A DNA stretch of 23,623 nucleotides from contig JBCBEX010000068.1 of the NCBI GenBank assembly GCA_038528235.1, positions 1-23,623 on the forward strand, read 5' to 3'. A program made the translations under genes and the position numbers. Numbering within the stretch: the stretch's first letter is position 1; every line of letters starts with the position of its first letter. Source of the stretch: JBCBEX01 sp038528235. GTDB taxonomy: Bacteria > Bacteroidota > Rhodothermia > Rhodothermales > Rubricoccaceae. A model generated the notes under the pieces. That model was not told where the DNA came from. It was given only the letters and a program-made list of their open reading frames with translations, and made no database searches. Positions 6,952-15,152 of this stretch are shown in pieces.

Positions 6952-7532
6952 CGCTCCCAGCGCACGCCGAGGGTGAGCGTGAGCGGCCCGAACGAGCGAT
7001 TCTCGTCGAACGGCAGCGAGGACGACGCCCCCGTTTCCAGCGACCAGGCTGTGGTGATCGGCACAAGCAGCCGAGCCCCGAGGTCGAGGGCTCCATAGAC
7101 CTCCGTACTCTCGGAGGGCACCTGGGCCGCGTTGTTACCGAAGAGAGACGCCGTGACTGCCTCGCGTCGCACGCGTTCGTGGTAGCGCGCCAGGCCCGCC
7201 GTAAAGCGAACCGGCAGCAGCATGCGGTCGAACTGGACGCCCAGCCGCGCCCCAGCGTAGGCATGCCGGAGGCTCGTGCGCACGCACCCGGCACAGCTTG
7301 ACGCAGAGGCGTAGCCGGGATACAGCGCCTGACCCCCGTAGACACCCATGCTGAACGCAAACGCGTCCTCAGAGCCTAGGCTGACAAAGGGAACACCGAC
7401 TTCGACCTCTGAGACGCCGCCCGAGGCACCGTGCGAGAAGTGCTGAGCGGAGCCGCCGTGGACGCTGACGAACTGCGCCGAAGCCGGGACACTGACGAGG
7501 ACAGTCAGGAGAACGAGTGCCGTAAAACGCAT
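6948..7532 (-). CDS. Small secreted beta-rich protein, probably outer-membrane barrel
   Basis: A 194-residue protein. The second ATG (at 7532) is preferred because it gives a clean signal peptide, MRFTALVLLTVLVSVPASA, cleaved before QF; the longer frame adds 13 residues ahead of it. The mature part alternates polar and hydrophobic residues with many Gly/Tyr (FSMGVYGGQALYPGYA, YAGARLGVQFDRMLLPVRF). It ends in LTLTLGVRWER, like outer-membrane barrel strands with a C-terminal aromatic. A CxxC (SCAGC) lies in one loop. No known family is recognised. It converges on def, and the two stop codons overlap in CTAG. No intrinsic terminator is visible between them. Confidence 0.75.
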   Translation of the reverse strand: MRFTALVLLTVLVSVPASAQFVSVHGGSAQHFSHGASGGVSEVEVGVPFVSLGSEDAFAFSMGVYGGQALYPGYASASSCAGCVRTSLRHAYAGARLGVQFDRMLLPVRFTAGLARYHERVRREAVTASLFGNNAAQVPSESTEVYGALDLGARLLVPITTAWSLETGASSSLPFDENRSFGPLTLTLGVRWER

Positions 7533-7679
7533 AGAGTGGATCGAATAAAACGAAGGGGTAGGGTAACGCATCTGTGATTGTGCAGCAATACAGGTGGGCG
7601 CTTACACCCCACGGCTCTCTTCGTCCCAAATCCGCACGCCGCGTGAATCACCCAGCCGCGCACCCGGTTGTCACCCGCT

Positions 7680-7724
7680 GTCCCAAGATCCGACTTGGGA
7701 CGTGTGACCTACGACCCTAGACCC
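7680..7724 (+). repeat. Heptanucleotide array and hairpin abutting the typA start
   Basis: Five forward 7-base units run 7690-7724 without a gap and end at the base before the typA ATG. All five have GAC at positions 3-5 (CCGACTT first, TAGACCC last). Overlapping the first units is a perfect 8-bp inverted repeat, GTCCCAAG (7680-7687) and CTTGGGAC (7694-7701), with a 6-base loop. There is no Shine-Dalgarno, so the array itself occupies the ribosome-binding region. Confidence 0.7.
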
Positions 7725-9572
7725 ATGCAGCACTCGCACCTCCGCAACATCGCCATCGTCGCGCACGTCGATCACGGCAAGACCACGCTCGTGGACGCGC
7801 TCCTGTGGCAGAGCGGCACCTTCCGCGACAATCAGGAGGTCGCCGAGCGAGTCATGGACTCGATGGACCTCGAGCGCGAGAAGGGCATCACGATCATGGC
7901 GAAGAACACCGCCGTGACGTATCGCGCCGAGGACTCCAACGACGACATCACCATCAACATCGTCGACACGCCGGGGCACGCTGACTTTGGTGGCGAGGTG
8001 GAGCGTACCCTGCGCATGGTCGACGCCGTGATGCTGCTCGTGGACGCCGCCGAGGGGCCGCTGCCGCAGACCCGCTTCGTGCTCTCGAAGGCGCTCGCGC
8101 TCGGGCTGCCGCCCATCGTGGTCATCAACAAAATCGACCGCCAGGACGCGCGCCCGCAGGAGGTGCTCAACGAGGTGTTCGATCTCTTCATCGACCTCGA
8201 CGCCGACGACGAGCAGCTCGAATTCCCAGTCCTCTACGCCGTCGCCAAGGACGGCCAGTGCGCCCTCGACCCCGACGCCGAGCTGACCGACCTGCGCCCG
8301 ATCTTCGACGCCATCGTCGAGACCGTCCCGCCGCCGGTCGGCGACCCGGACGCGACGCTCCAGGTACTCGTCTGCGACGTCAAGCCGGACCCCTACGTCG
8401 GCGCGCTCGCCATCGGCCGCGTCGTCCAGGGCACGGCGAAGGTCCGCCAGCCCATCGCGCTTTGCCACCGCGACGGCACACAGGAGAAGGCGACCATCAC
8501 GGCGCTCTACGTCAACCAAGGCCTCAGCCGCGTCGAGCGCGACGCCGTCGGTCCGGGCGACATCGTCTACGTCGCGGGCGCGGGCGGCATCGGCCTCGGC
8601 GAGTCGCTCTCCGACGCTGACGATCCGCAGCCGCTCAAGCCGCTCCACGTCGACGAGCCGACGCTCTCGATGGAGTTCCGCATCAACGACAGCCCATTCT
8701 CGGGCCGCGACGGGAAGTACGTCACCTCGCGCCAACTCCGCGACCGCCTCCTCACCGAGGGCCAGAACAACCTCGCTATGCGGATCGAGGAGACCGAGAC
8801 GCCCGACCGCTTCCTCGTCTTCGGGCGCGGCGAGCTCCAGATGGCAATCCTCATCGAGCAGATGCGCCGTGAGGGCTACGAGTTCGCCGTCGGCATGCCG
8901 CAGGTGCTCACGAAGGAGGTCGACGGCAAGACCCACGAGCCCTACGAGGAGGCGACCATCGACGTGCCGGAGGAGCACATGGGCGTCGTGATCGAGAAGC
9001 TCGGGCGACGCAAGGGGCAGATGACGAAGATGATCAACCACGGCACGGGCCGCGTCCGCCTCACGTTCGAGATCCCCGCGCGCGGCCTCATCGGCTACCG
9101 CACCGAGTTTCTCACCGACACGAAGGGTACGGGCCTGCTGACTCACCTCTTCGCGGGCTACCGCCCCTGGGCCGGACCCATCAGCCACCGTGCGTCCGGC
9201 GCGCTCGTGGCCGACCGCAACGGCAAGGCGACGGGCTACTCGATCATCAACCTGCAGGAGCGCGGCCAACTCTTCGTCGGGCCGGGTGACGAGGTCTACA
9301 ACGGCATGATCATCGGCGAGAACAGCCGCGACCAGGACCTCGAAGCCAACATCACGAAGGAGAAGAAGCTGACCAACATGCGCGCGGCGTCGGCAGACAA
9401 CTTTGAGAAGATCAACCCGCCGCGACGTATGAGCCTAGAGGAAGCCATCGAGTTCATCCGCGACGACGAACTCATCGAGATCACGCCGAAGGTCTACCGC
9501 GTCCGCAAGCGCCACCTCGACCCGCACGCGCGCAAGAAAGCCCTACAGGAGCGCAAGGCAGAGATGGCGTAG
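7725..9572 (+). CDS. typA: Translational GTPase TypA/BipA
   Basis: A 615-residue ribosome-binding GTPase of the EF-G superfamily, involved in ribosome assembly and stress or low-temperature growth. The ATG at 7725 (MQHSHLRNIAIVAHVDHGKTT) matches the family start. A TTG 57 bases upstream would add residues encoded by the heptad array and is rejected. Motifs: G1 AHVDHGKTT at 13-21, the G2 region EREKGITIMAKN at 50-61, G3 DTPG at 81-84, and G4 NKID at 135-138. The BipA-specific C-terminal part is complete, with RGLIGYRTEFLTDTKGTG, then the GPGDEVYNGMIIGENSR segment, and a basic tail (KRHLDPHARKKALQERK). Length is typical. The gene stands alone on its strand after the OMP-like gene and before a toxin-antitoxin pair. 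Confidence 0.97.
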   Translation: MQHSHLRNIAIVAHVDHGKTTLVDALLWQSGTFRDNQEVAERVMDSMDLEREKGITIMAKNTAVTYRAEDSNDDITINIVDTPGHADFGGEVERTLRMVDAVMLLVDAAEGPLPQTRFVLSKALALGLPPIVVINKIDRQDARPQEVLNEVFDLFIDLDADDEQLEFPVLYAVAKDGQCALDPDAELTDLRPIFDAIVETVPPPVGDPDATLQVLVCDVKPDPYVGALAIGRVVQGTAKVRQPIALCHRDGTQEKATITALYVNQGLSRVERDAVGPGDIVYVAGAGGIGLGESLSDADDPQPLKPLHVDEPTLSMEFRINDSPFSGRDGKYVTSRQLRDRLLTEGQNNLAMRIEETETPDRFLVFGRGELQMAILIEQMRREGYEFAVGMPQVLTKEVDGKTHEPYEEATIDVPEEHMGVVIEKLGRRKGQMTKMINHGTGRVRLTFEIPARGLIGYRTEFLTDTKGTGLLTHLFAGYRPWAGPISHRASGALVADRNGKATGYSIINLQERGQLFVGPGDEVYNGMIIGENSRDQDLEANITKEKKLTNMRAASADNFEKINPPRRMSLEEAIEFIRDDELIEITPKVYRVRKRHLDPHARKKALQERKAEMA

Positions 9573-9629
9573 CGGAGTGTTGGTGCATCGGTGGGCGGAT
9601 CCTCAGATTCGCGACCACGTTGACTGCGC

Positions 9630-9833
9630 ATGACGATGCTCACAATTCCACTTACTGATCAAGACGCCGAGCGGCTTCGCAGCTTGGCAGATCGCCTCGG
9701 CATGGATGCGGAGCAACTCGCTGTCGATGCCGTGCGTGCTCGTCTCGATCAGTCTGTCTCGGATGACGAGTTCGACCGGATCGCAGAGCAGGTCGTGGCG
9801 AAGAACGCAGAACTCTACCGTCGCTTGGCATGA
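9630..9833 (+). CDS. Antitoxin of a Doc-type toxin-antitoxin pair
   Basis: A 67-residue acidic protein. An N-terminal strand-helix-helix (MLTIPLTDQDAERLRSLADR, then a helix with AVDAVRARLDQ) resembles a ribbon-helix-helix DNA-binding unit. The C-terminal helix (DDEFDRIAEQVVAKNAELYRRLA) is probably the toxin-neutralising part. Its stop overlaps the toxin start in ATGA (9830-9833), implying translational coupling. In such modules the antitoxin usually represses its own promoter. The start could be 9630 or the ATG two codons later (9636). It does not look like the classic Phd antitoxin usually paired with Doc. Role is inferred mainly from context. Confidence 0.75.
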   Translation: MTMLTIPLTDQDAERLRSLADRLGMDAEQLAVDAVRARLDQSVSDDEFDRIAEQVVAKNAELYRRLA

Positions 9834-10234
9834 GCGACATACGGTACTTGAGCGTGGAGCAGGTTGAGCGCCTGCACGCGCTCGTGATCGCTCGGAGCGG
9901 AGGCTCCGACGGGCTGCGCGAACGCGGGACGCTCGAATCCGCTGTCGCCCAGCCCGCCCAGACGTTCGGGGGCGACGACCTCTATCCGACCCTACACGAG
10001 AAAGCTGCTACGCTGGCCTACGCGCTTGTCATGGGCCACCCGTTCGTGGATGGCAACAAGCGGATCGGCCACGCGGCTATGGAAACGTTCCTCGTGCTCA
10101 ATGGCTTCGAGATTGACGCAGACGTAGATGAACAGGAGCGACTCTTTCTTGACCTCGCAGCAGGGCTCGTCGAACGAGAGACGCTTGCCGATTGGGTGGA
10201 AGCGCATACGGTAGCACGCGCAGGCACATCATAG
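9830..10234 (+). CDS. doc: Death-on-curing (Doc/Fic) family toxin
   Basis: A 134-residue Fic-fold protein of the Doc clade. The motif HPFVDGNKR at 70-78 matches the Doc/Fic signature HxFx(D/A)GNKR, with H70 as catalytic base. It is preceded by the Doc-typical N-terminus (YLSVEQVERLHALVI) and the GLRERGTLESAVAQP segment at 28-42. Doc enzymes phosphorylate elongation factor EF-Tu and halt translation; some Fic relatives AMPylate instead. All core motif residues are present, so it is probably active. It overlaps the antitoxin by 4 bases. The cation transporter starts 19 bases after its stop, but that gene is not expected to be part of the module. Confidence 0.9.
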   Translation: MSDIRYLSVEQVERLHALVIARSGGSDGLRERGTLESAVAQPAQTFGGDDLYPTLHEKAATLAYALVMGHPFVDGNKRIGHAAMETFLVLNGFEIDADVDEQERLFLDLAAGLVERETLADWVEAHTVARAGTS

Positions 10235-10253
10235 AGGAGTCGCGCTCGAAACG

Positions 10254-11240
10254 ATGACTTCTGGCCGTACTTCTAACCAGGCGCCCCCACAGCGCTTCGA
10301 CCTCCGCGACCCGCGCTCGCAGGCGATGGCAGCGAGCCTCGCCGTGGCGGTGCTCATGCTCGTCGGCAAGCTCGGCGCGTACGCGGCCACCGGCTCCTCG
10401 GCCATCCTCGGCGACGCGCTCGAATCGGTCGTGCACCTCCTCGCCACGGGCATCGCGACGTTCAGCCTGTGGTACGCCGCGCAGCCGCCGGACGCAAAGC
10501 ACCCCTACGGCCACGGCAAGATCGCCTACTTCTCGTCGGGCTTCGAGGGGGCACTCATCCTCATGGCCGCCATCGGCATCGTGGCGATGGGCGTCGAGGC
10601 GCTCGTGACGGGACCGGAGTTGGAGCGGCTCGGATTCGGCCTCGCGGTGACGGCGGCACTCGGGCTCGTCAACCTCGGACTCGGGTTATGGCTCATCCGC
10701 ACGGGCCGACGCCACAACGCCGTCGTGCTCGTGGCCAATGGGCAGCACGTGCTCACCGACATGTGGACGAGCCTCGGCGTGCTCGTCGGCGTGGGTCTCG
10801 TCTGGCTGACCGGCGTGACCTGGATCGACCCGGTCGTGGCGATCCTGCTGGGGCTGAACATCGGCTGGACGGCATTCGCGCTGCTCCGCGAGGCCTACCA
10901 GGGGCTGATGGAGCGCGCCGATCCCGCCGAGACGGCCGAGCTCCGCGCCGTGCTCGACCGCGCCGAGGCCGAGAGCCACATCCTCGGCTACCACTTCCTC
11001 CGCTACCGCCGCGTCAACGACCACGTCTACGTGCAGGTGCACCTGCTCTTCCCCGGCGACCTCCCCATCGAGGACGCGCACGCGCATGCGACGCAGGTCG
11101 AGGAGAGCATCCGCGCCGTCTTCCCGAAGGACCACGTGGAGGTGACCACGCACCTCGAACCCGACACCCATGAGCACCCCGACGACGGCGTCCACGACCG
11201 CCTGGGCGACGCGCTGGCAGGCGATAGGGCCTTGGGATGA
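10254..11240 (+). CDS. Cation diffusion facilitator (CDF) family transporter
   Basis: A 328-residue inner-membrane metal/proton antiporter with six predicted transmembrane helices (first near 25-45, last near 190-210) and a C-terminal cytoplasmic dimerisation domain (about 215-302, the ERADPAETAELRAVL to HVEVTTHLEP region). Family marks are HPYGHGK at 83-89 and the TM5 metal ligands H165 and D169 (HVLTD). In TM2 the usual DxxxD-type pair reads E57 and H61 (DALESVVH). The metal-site composition therefore differs from the zinc/iron archetype YiiP, and the substrate cannot be stated. The N-terminus is a hydrophilic extension of about 20 residues. The C-terminal tail is rich in His, Asp and Glu (DTHEHPDDGVHD), suggesting metal binding. 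The next gene follows after 19 bases. Confidence 0.93.
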   Translation: MTSGRTSNQAPPQRFDLRDPRSQAMAASLAVAVLMLVGKLGAYAATGSSAILGDALESVVHLLATGIATFSLWYAAQPPDAKHPYGHGKIAYFSSGFEGALILMAAIGIVAMGVEALVTGPELERLGFGLAVTAALGLVNLGLGLWLIRTGRRHNAVVLVANGQHVLTDMWTSLGVLVGVGLVWLTGVTWIDPVVAILLGLNIGWTAFALLREAYQGLMERADPAETAELRAVLDRAEAESHILGYHFLRYRRVNDHVYVQVHLLFPGDLPIEDAHAHATQVEESIRAVFPKDHVEVTTHLEPDTHEHPDDGVHDRLGDALAGDRALG

Positions 11241-11259
11241 GAAGTAGCAAGGAACCAGG

Positions 11260-12201
11260 ATGACGACACGAAGCCGCTATCGGGGCTGTCTGCTCGGGCT
11301 CGCCGCGGGCGACGCGCTGGGCACGACGCTGGAGTTCACCCCGCCAAGCCAATTGACGCCGATTACCGACATGGTCGGGGGCGGTCCGTTCGGCCTGGAG
11401 CCGGGGCAGTGGACCGACGACACCTCGATGGCGCTCTGCCTCGCCACGAGCCTCGTTGAGCACGGCTTCGACCCGGAGGACCAGATGGAGCGCTATGTCC
11501 AGTGGTGGCGTCGGGGCTACTGGAGCAGCACCGGCGAGTGCTTCGACATCGGCATGACCGTGTCGCGGGCGCTCTCGAACTTCCAGCAGACGGGCTATCC
11601 ATTCTGTGGCCCAACGCATGCAATGTCGGCGGGCAACGGCTCGCTGATGCGCCTTGCGCCCGTGCCGATGTTCTTCGCGCCGCACGTCGAGGACGCGGTC
11701 ACGCACAGCGCGGAGATGTCGAGGACGACGCACGGGGCCACGGAAGCCGTCGATGCGTGCCGCTACTATGCTGCGCTGCTCGTGGCCGCGCTCGGTGGGG
11801 CGACGAAGGCCGACCTCCTGGCGATACCCTTCGAGCCGACGCCGGGCTTCTGGGACGACGTGCCGCTCGCACCGAAGGTCGCTGCCGTCGCGGCGGGGTC
11901 GTTCCTCGAAAAGGAGCCGCCCCGTATTCGCGGCACCGGCTACGTCATCGAGGCGATGGAGGCCGCGCTGTGGGCGTTTGGCACCACGGACACGTTCGAG
12001 GCAGGTGCGCTCCACGCCGTCAACCTCGGCGACGACGCCGACACAACGGGCGCGATCTACGGCCAACTCGCCGGGGCGCACTACGGCGAGGCTGCGATTC
12101 CCGCCGCCTGGCGCGGACGCCTCGCCTACCGCACCGACATCGCGTTGCTCGCTGAGGCGCTCTACGAGCACAGCGGTCATGCGTGGATGGACGATGCCTG
12201 A
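11260..12201 (+). CDS. ADP-ribosylglycohydrolase family protein
   Basis: A 313-residue cytoplasmic enzyme of the DraG/ARH family, which removes ADP-ribose from proteins or small molecules using a binuclear magnesium site. Both metal motifs are visible: GQWTDDTSMALC at 49-60 (T52, D53, D54) and NLGDDADTTGAIYGQLAG at 255-272 (D258, D259, D261). The N-terminal YRGCLLGLAAGDALG is typical. Length is normal. The ATG at 11260 follows a short purine-rich stretch (AAGGAA at 11249-11254), one of few leaders here resembling a Shine-Dalgarno. It may be co-transcribed with the transporter. It converges on the aldehyde dehydrogenase with a 26-base gap and no visible terminator. The substrate is unknown; no ADP-ribosyltransferase gene is seen nearby. 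Confidence 0.93.
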   Translation: MTTRSRYRGCLLGLAAGDALGTTLEFTPPSQLTPITDMVGGGPFGLEPGQWTDDTSMALCLATSLVEHGFDPEDQMERYVQWWRRGYWSSTGECFDIGMTVSRALSNFQQTGYPFCGPTHAMSAGNGSLMRLAPVPMFFAPHVEDAVTHSAEMSRTTHGATEAVDACRYYAALLVAALGGATKADLLAIPFEPTPGFWDDVPLAPKVAAVAAGSFLEKEPPRIRGTGYVIEAMEAALWAFGTTDTFEAGALHAVNLGDDADTTGAIYGQLAGAHYGEAAIPAAWRGRLAYRTDIALLAEALYEHSGHAWMDDA

Positions 12202-12227
12202 GGAGGGGTACACGCTGCCGTCCACGA

Positions 12228-13592
12228 CTACTCGATCCAGATCGTCTTCTCGTTGACGAACGCACGGATGCCCTGGCGGGCGAGTTCGCGGCCGTAGCCG
12301 CTGTCGCCGATGCCGCCGAAGGGGAGGTTGGGGTGGCTCTGGCTCATCTGGTTCACGAACGCCCCGCCCGCGCGCATCCGTCGGGCGACCGCCTCGCCCT
12401 TCGTGCGGTCCTCCGTGAAGACGGCGCTCGACAGCCCGAAGCGCGTCGCGTTGGCGAGGCGCACGGCGTCGTCCACGTCCTCAGCGACGCTGAGCGCGGC
12501 GACCGGGCCGAACAGCTCTTCCTCGAACGGCACCATGCCTTCGGTCACGCCCGCGAGCACGGTCGGCGGGTAGAAGAAGCCGGGCCGGTCGGGCACGGTG
12601 CCGCCCGTGAGCAGCGCCGCTCCCTGCGCCACGGCGCGTTCGACTTGGTCGTGGAGGCCATCGCGCAGGTCTTCGCGCGCCATCGGGCCGAGGTCGGTGG
12701 CAGCATCCATCGGGTCGCCGAGGGTGAGCGCCTCGACGCGTTCGACGAAGCGCTCGGTGAAGGCGTCGGCGATGGGCCGTTCGAGGATGAACCGCTTCGC
12801 TGCGATGCAGCTCTGGCCGTTGTTCTGCATCCGCGCGGTGACGGCGAGGTCGACCGCGCGGTCGAGGTCGGCATCCGCGAGGACGAGAAACGGGTCGGAG
12901 CCGCCGAGTTCGAGCACGGTCGGCTTGAGCGCCTGCCCGGCCTGGCTCGCCACGGCGCGGCCTGCGCGCTCGCTGCCGGTGAGCGTGACGGCTCGCACGC
13001 GCCCGTCTTCGATCACGCCTTGCACCGCATCCAACTCGATGGGCAGGTTCTGGAAGACGCCCTCCGCGAAGCCCGCCTCCAGGAATAGCGTCTCGATGGC
13101 CTCGGCGCAGCCCTGCACGTTCTCGGCGTGCTTGAGGAGCCCAACGTTGCCCGCCATCACTGCGGGCGCGGCGAAGCGGAAGACCTGCCAGTAGGGGTAG
13201 TTCCACGGCATCACCGCGAGCACCGGCCCGAGCGGCTCGTAGGCGACGAACGTGCGGTGGGCCTCGTCGATGGTGCGTGGCTCGTCGGCGAGGAAGGCGG
13301 CGGCGCGGTCGGCGTAGTAGCGGCAGACCCACGCGCACTTCTTGGCTTCGGCCTCGGCCTGCCCGACCGGCTTCCCCATCTCGCGCGTCATCGTCTCGGC
13401 GTGGCGATGGGCGTTCGCCTCCAGCGCATCGGCAACGCGGCGCAGCTTCGCAGCGCGGTCTGCGAGCGAGGTCGTGCGATGGTGCTCGAAGGCCCGCGCA
13501 GCCCGGGCGAGGCGCGCGTCGAGGGCGTCCGGCGCGAGGGCGTCGTAGGTGCGCAGGGGCTCGCCGGTGGTCGGGTCGAGGGAGCGAAGCAT
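12228..13592 (-). CDS. NAD(P)-dependent succinate-semialdehyde dehydrogenase-type aldehyde dehydrogenase
   Basis: A 454-residue enzyme of the aldehyde dehydrogenase superfamily, closest by eye to the Sad/YneI and GabD succinate-semialdehyde dehydrogenases. The catalytic residues are in place: N131 in MPWNYPYWQV, E228 in LELGGSDPF, and the nucleophile C262 in NNGQSCIAAKRF. The N-terminal MTREMGKPVGQAEAEAKK and the LKHAENVQGCA segment are characteristic of the Sad-like group. It would oxidise succinate semialdehyde or a similar aldehyde to the acid, for example at the end of 4-aminobutyrate breakdown. The start at 13592 follows a strongly pyrimidine-rich leader without Shine-Dalgarno. A strong hairpin upstream separates it from the lipoprotein gene, so it is probably transcribed on its own. 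Confidence 0.93.
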   Translation of the reverse strand: MLRSLDPTTGEPLRTYDALAPDALDARLARAARAFEHHRTTSLADRAAKLRRVADALEANAHRHAETMTREMGKPVGQAEAEAKKCAWVCRYYADRAAAFLADEPRTIDEAHRTFVAYEPLGPVLAVMPWNYPYWQVFRFAAPAVMAGNVGLLKHAENVQGCAEAIETLFLEAGFAEGVFQNLPIELDAVQGVIEDGRVRAVTLTGSERAGRAVASQAGQALKPTVLELGGSDPFLVLADADLDRAVDLAVTARMQNNGQSCIAAKRFILERPIADAFTERFVERVEALTLGDPMDAATDLGPMAREDLRDGLHDQVERAVAQGAALLTGGTVPDRPGFFYPPTVLAGVTEGMVPFEEELFGPVAALSVAEDVDDAVRLANATRFGLSSAVFTEDRTKGEAVARRMRAGGAFVNQMSQSHPNLPFGGIGDSGYGRELARQGIRAFVNEKTIWIE

Positions 13593-13672
13593 GGTGAGAG
13601 GCGAGGAGAGAAAGAGACAGTGAGGCGGGACTGCACGGAATCACGGCCACACTGAACTACGCCCCAAACGCA

Positions 13673-13706
13673 CCCGCGCAGCCTCCGGGTTCGGAGGCCG
13701 CGCGGG
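13673..13706 (-). terminator. Strong hairpin, terminator-like, after the lipoprotein gene
   Basis: CCCGCGC (13673-13679) pairs with GCGCGGG (13700-13706) and CCTCC (13682-13686) with GGAGG (13693-13697), separated by a 2x2 internal mismatch and closed by a 6-base loop. It begins 31 bases after the lipoprotein stop (minus strand). Only a short T-tract (GTTTGG) follows, so it is either a weak intrinsic terminator or an mRNA 3'-end stabiliser. Confidence 0.6.
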
Positions 13707-13736
13707 CACGTACAGAGCTGAGGCGTGTCGGCGCTC

Positions 13737-14582
13737 CTACATCAGTTCGCCGCTCATCGGGTCGGCCTCGAAGCGCTCGCCGCCGATTTCGATCACGAGG
13801 GTGTCGTCCCCGAAGGTGACCGTGAAGGTGCGGTCCACGGCGATCGTGTCGCCGTCGATGGCGGTGAAGGTGGCCTGGTAGCGCCCAGAGATCGTGCCTG
13901 AGGCGGCGTCGCGCCAGTCCTGCCGCGACGTGGTCGGGCCGGTGATGTCCGTGAAGGTGAACTCGATGCGGTGGTCGAGCGAGCGGGTGCCTGCCTCGGT
14001 GGTCGACACGTCGAGGGCGGCGCGGGTCAGCGAGCCGTTCACGGTCACCATGTCCGTGTTGAGGCCCGTGACGGTGAGGTCGCCGCCGATATCGGTGAGC
14101 GTGTGGCTAAAGCGAGGCCGGGTCCGCGTGCCGCTCCCGCTCACGATCTCGAAGGTCGCGGCGTCGGCATTGCTCGGGAAGAACACGGGGCTCCCGTCGC
14201 GGAGGAACTGGAGGGTCTGAGCGCGGCTGTAGCCTGCTGCATAGAGCCCGTTCTGGGTCTCCCAGGTGCAGTCGACGGCGCGGTCGTAGCGGACAGCCTC
14301 CTCGTCGAAGTCGAGGCTGAACGTGCAGCCGTTGTCCGCGGAGGCGTTGGCCGTGGTCACGTCGTCGCCGTCGATGCCAGCGCTGAAGGAGGTCGCGAAC
14401 GAGGCGGCCTCATCGAGCGCGCCGCCGCTGTCGAGCGCGACGGCGTTGGCGATGGAGGCGGCAGCCTCAGCCGTGGTCACGGGATCGGCGACGGGGTCGG
14501 TCGTGTCGTCCGTGGCGGCGTCGCAGCCGACGAAGGCGAGGAGAACGAGGAGGCCGAGGAGGCGTGGGTAGCGTGCAGTCAT
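13737..14582 (-). CDS. Lipoprotein of unknown function
   Basis: A 281-residue protein with a lipoprotein signal peptide: hydrophobic LLGLLVLLAFVGC with the lipobox cysteine at C20, followed by DAATDDTTDP. It should be anchored in the cytoplasmic or outer membrane. The mature protein is acidic and Thr/Asp/Ala-rich, with alternating beta-strand patterns (LTVTGLNTDMVTVNGSLTRAAL, split across strands, and RTFTVTFGDDTLVIEIGGERF). Two cysteines at about 88 and 105 may form a disulphide. No family is recognised. Threonine/aspartate-rich beta proteins like this are common among surface lipoproteins of Bacteroidota-like bacteria. The gene stands alone on the minus strand, flanked by the PspB-like gene and the aldehyde dehydrogenase gene. 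Confidence 0.8.
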   Translation of the reverse strand: MTARYPRLLGLLVLLAFVGCDAATDDTTDPVADPVTTAEAAASIANAVALDSGGALDEAASFATSFSAGIDGDDVTTANASADNGCTFSLDFDEEAVRYDRAVDCTWETQNGLYAAGYSRAQTLQFLRDGSPVFFPSNADAATFEIVSGSGTRTRPRFSHTLTDIGGDLTVTGLNTDMVTVNGSLTRAALDVSTTEAGTRSLDHRIEFTFTDITGPTTSRQDWRDAASGTISGRYQATFTAIDGDTIAVDRTFTVTFGDDTLVIEIGGERFEADPMSGELM

Positions 14583-14725
14583 GGGTCGATGGGGTTGGAG
14601 TGCGAGCGCTGGGGGCGGCGTGCCCCCCGCGGCGTTTCGGGTGACGCTCCCAGTATCGCCAGCCGCTGCCCGCGATTTATCGCAACCCTGTCACGATTCG
14701 CTGGCGGATCCCTCGCAATCCAACG

Positions 14726-14743
14726 GCCTTCACGTATGAAGGC
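14726..14743 (-). terminator. Hairpin after the PspB-like gene, possible terminator
   Basis: A perfect 7-bp stem, GCCTTCA (14726-14732) with TGAAGGC (14737-14743), and a 4-base loop, 19 bases beyond the stop of the minus-strand PspB-like gene. No T-run follows, so its terminator role is uncertain. It could also be a binding site upstream of the lipoprotein gene. Confidence 0.35.
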
Positions 14744-14762
14744 GCGGCGTGTAAACGCGGTG

Positions 14763-15152
14763 TTACCGCCCCCGCAGCCGCCGGGCGAGGCGGGCCGCCT
14801 CCTCGGCCCGAGCCGCGTCCTCCGCCGAGCGGTCGTCGCCGAGCGGGGCCTCGTCATCCAGCAGCGCGGGGTCGAGACGGGTGGCGGCGCGCTCCACCTG
14901 CTCCGGCGTCGGGTCCGACTTCAGGAGGTCGTACGTCTCCGTCGTGACGATCGCCTCCAGGTTGCGCACGCGCTCGGTGAGACGAGCCCGCTCGCCCTCC
15001 GCCTCGTCGAGCGCTGCTGTGAGGTCCGCCATGGCCTGCTCCAGCGCCTTCGGATCAATGGTGCCGCCGGTCTTCTTCTTGTGATCGAGGTAGATCACGA
15101 ACGCAGCGAACAGGATGCCAGCGAGGGCGAGCAGAAAAACGAAGGGAGGCAT
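14763..15152 (-). CDS. Small membrane-anchored coiled-coil protein, PspB-like
   Basis: A 129-residue protein. The ATG at 15152 (MPPFVFLLALAGILFAAFV) is chosen because it puts a single transmembrane helix (about 3-22) at the N-terminus; the longer frame adds 15 unlikely residues. A basic patch (DHKKKTGG) and a predicted coiled coil (about 33-70, ALEQAMADLTAALDEAEGE and onward) follow. The coiled coil ends in RVRNLEAIVTTETYDLL, which resembles the RVRNLE/ILD segment of phage shock protein B. The C-terminus is a charged Ala/Arg/Glu helix. PspB-like proteins sit in the inner membrane and take part in envelope-stress signalling. No pspA or pspC is adjacent, so the label rests on one short motif plus topology. 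Confidence 0.65.
   Translation of the reverse strand: MPPFVFLLALAGILFAAFVIYLDHKKKTGGTIDPKALEQAMADLTAALDEAEGERARLTERVRNLEAIVTTETYDLLKSDPTPEQVERAATRLDPALLDDEAPLGDDRSAEDAARAEEAARLARRLRGR

Noticed and set aside
7668..7724. TTG-initiated extension of TypA
   Set aside because: The extra residues are encoded by the heptad array and the family starts at MQHSHLRN or equivalent.
14650..14716. Inverted CGCCAGC/GCTGGCG with an inner GCGAT-TT-ATCGC hairpin upstream of the lipoprotein gene
   Set aside because: Short arms and wide spacing; expected by chance in GC-rich DNA, so not listed as a regulatory site.
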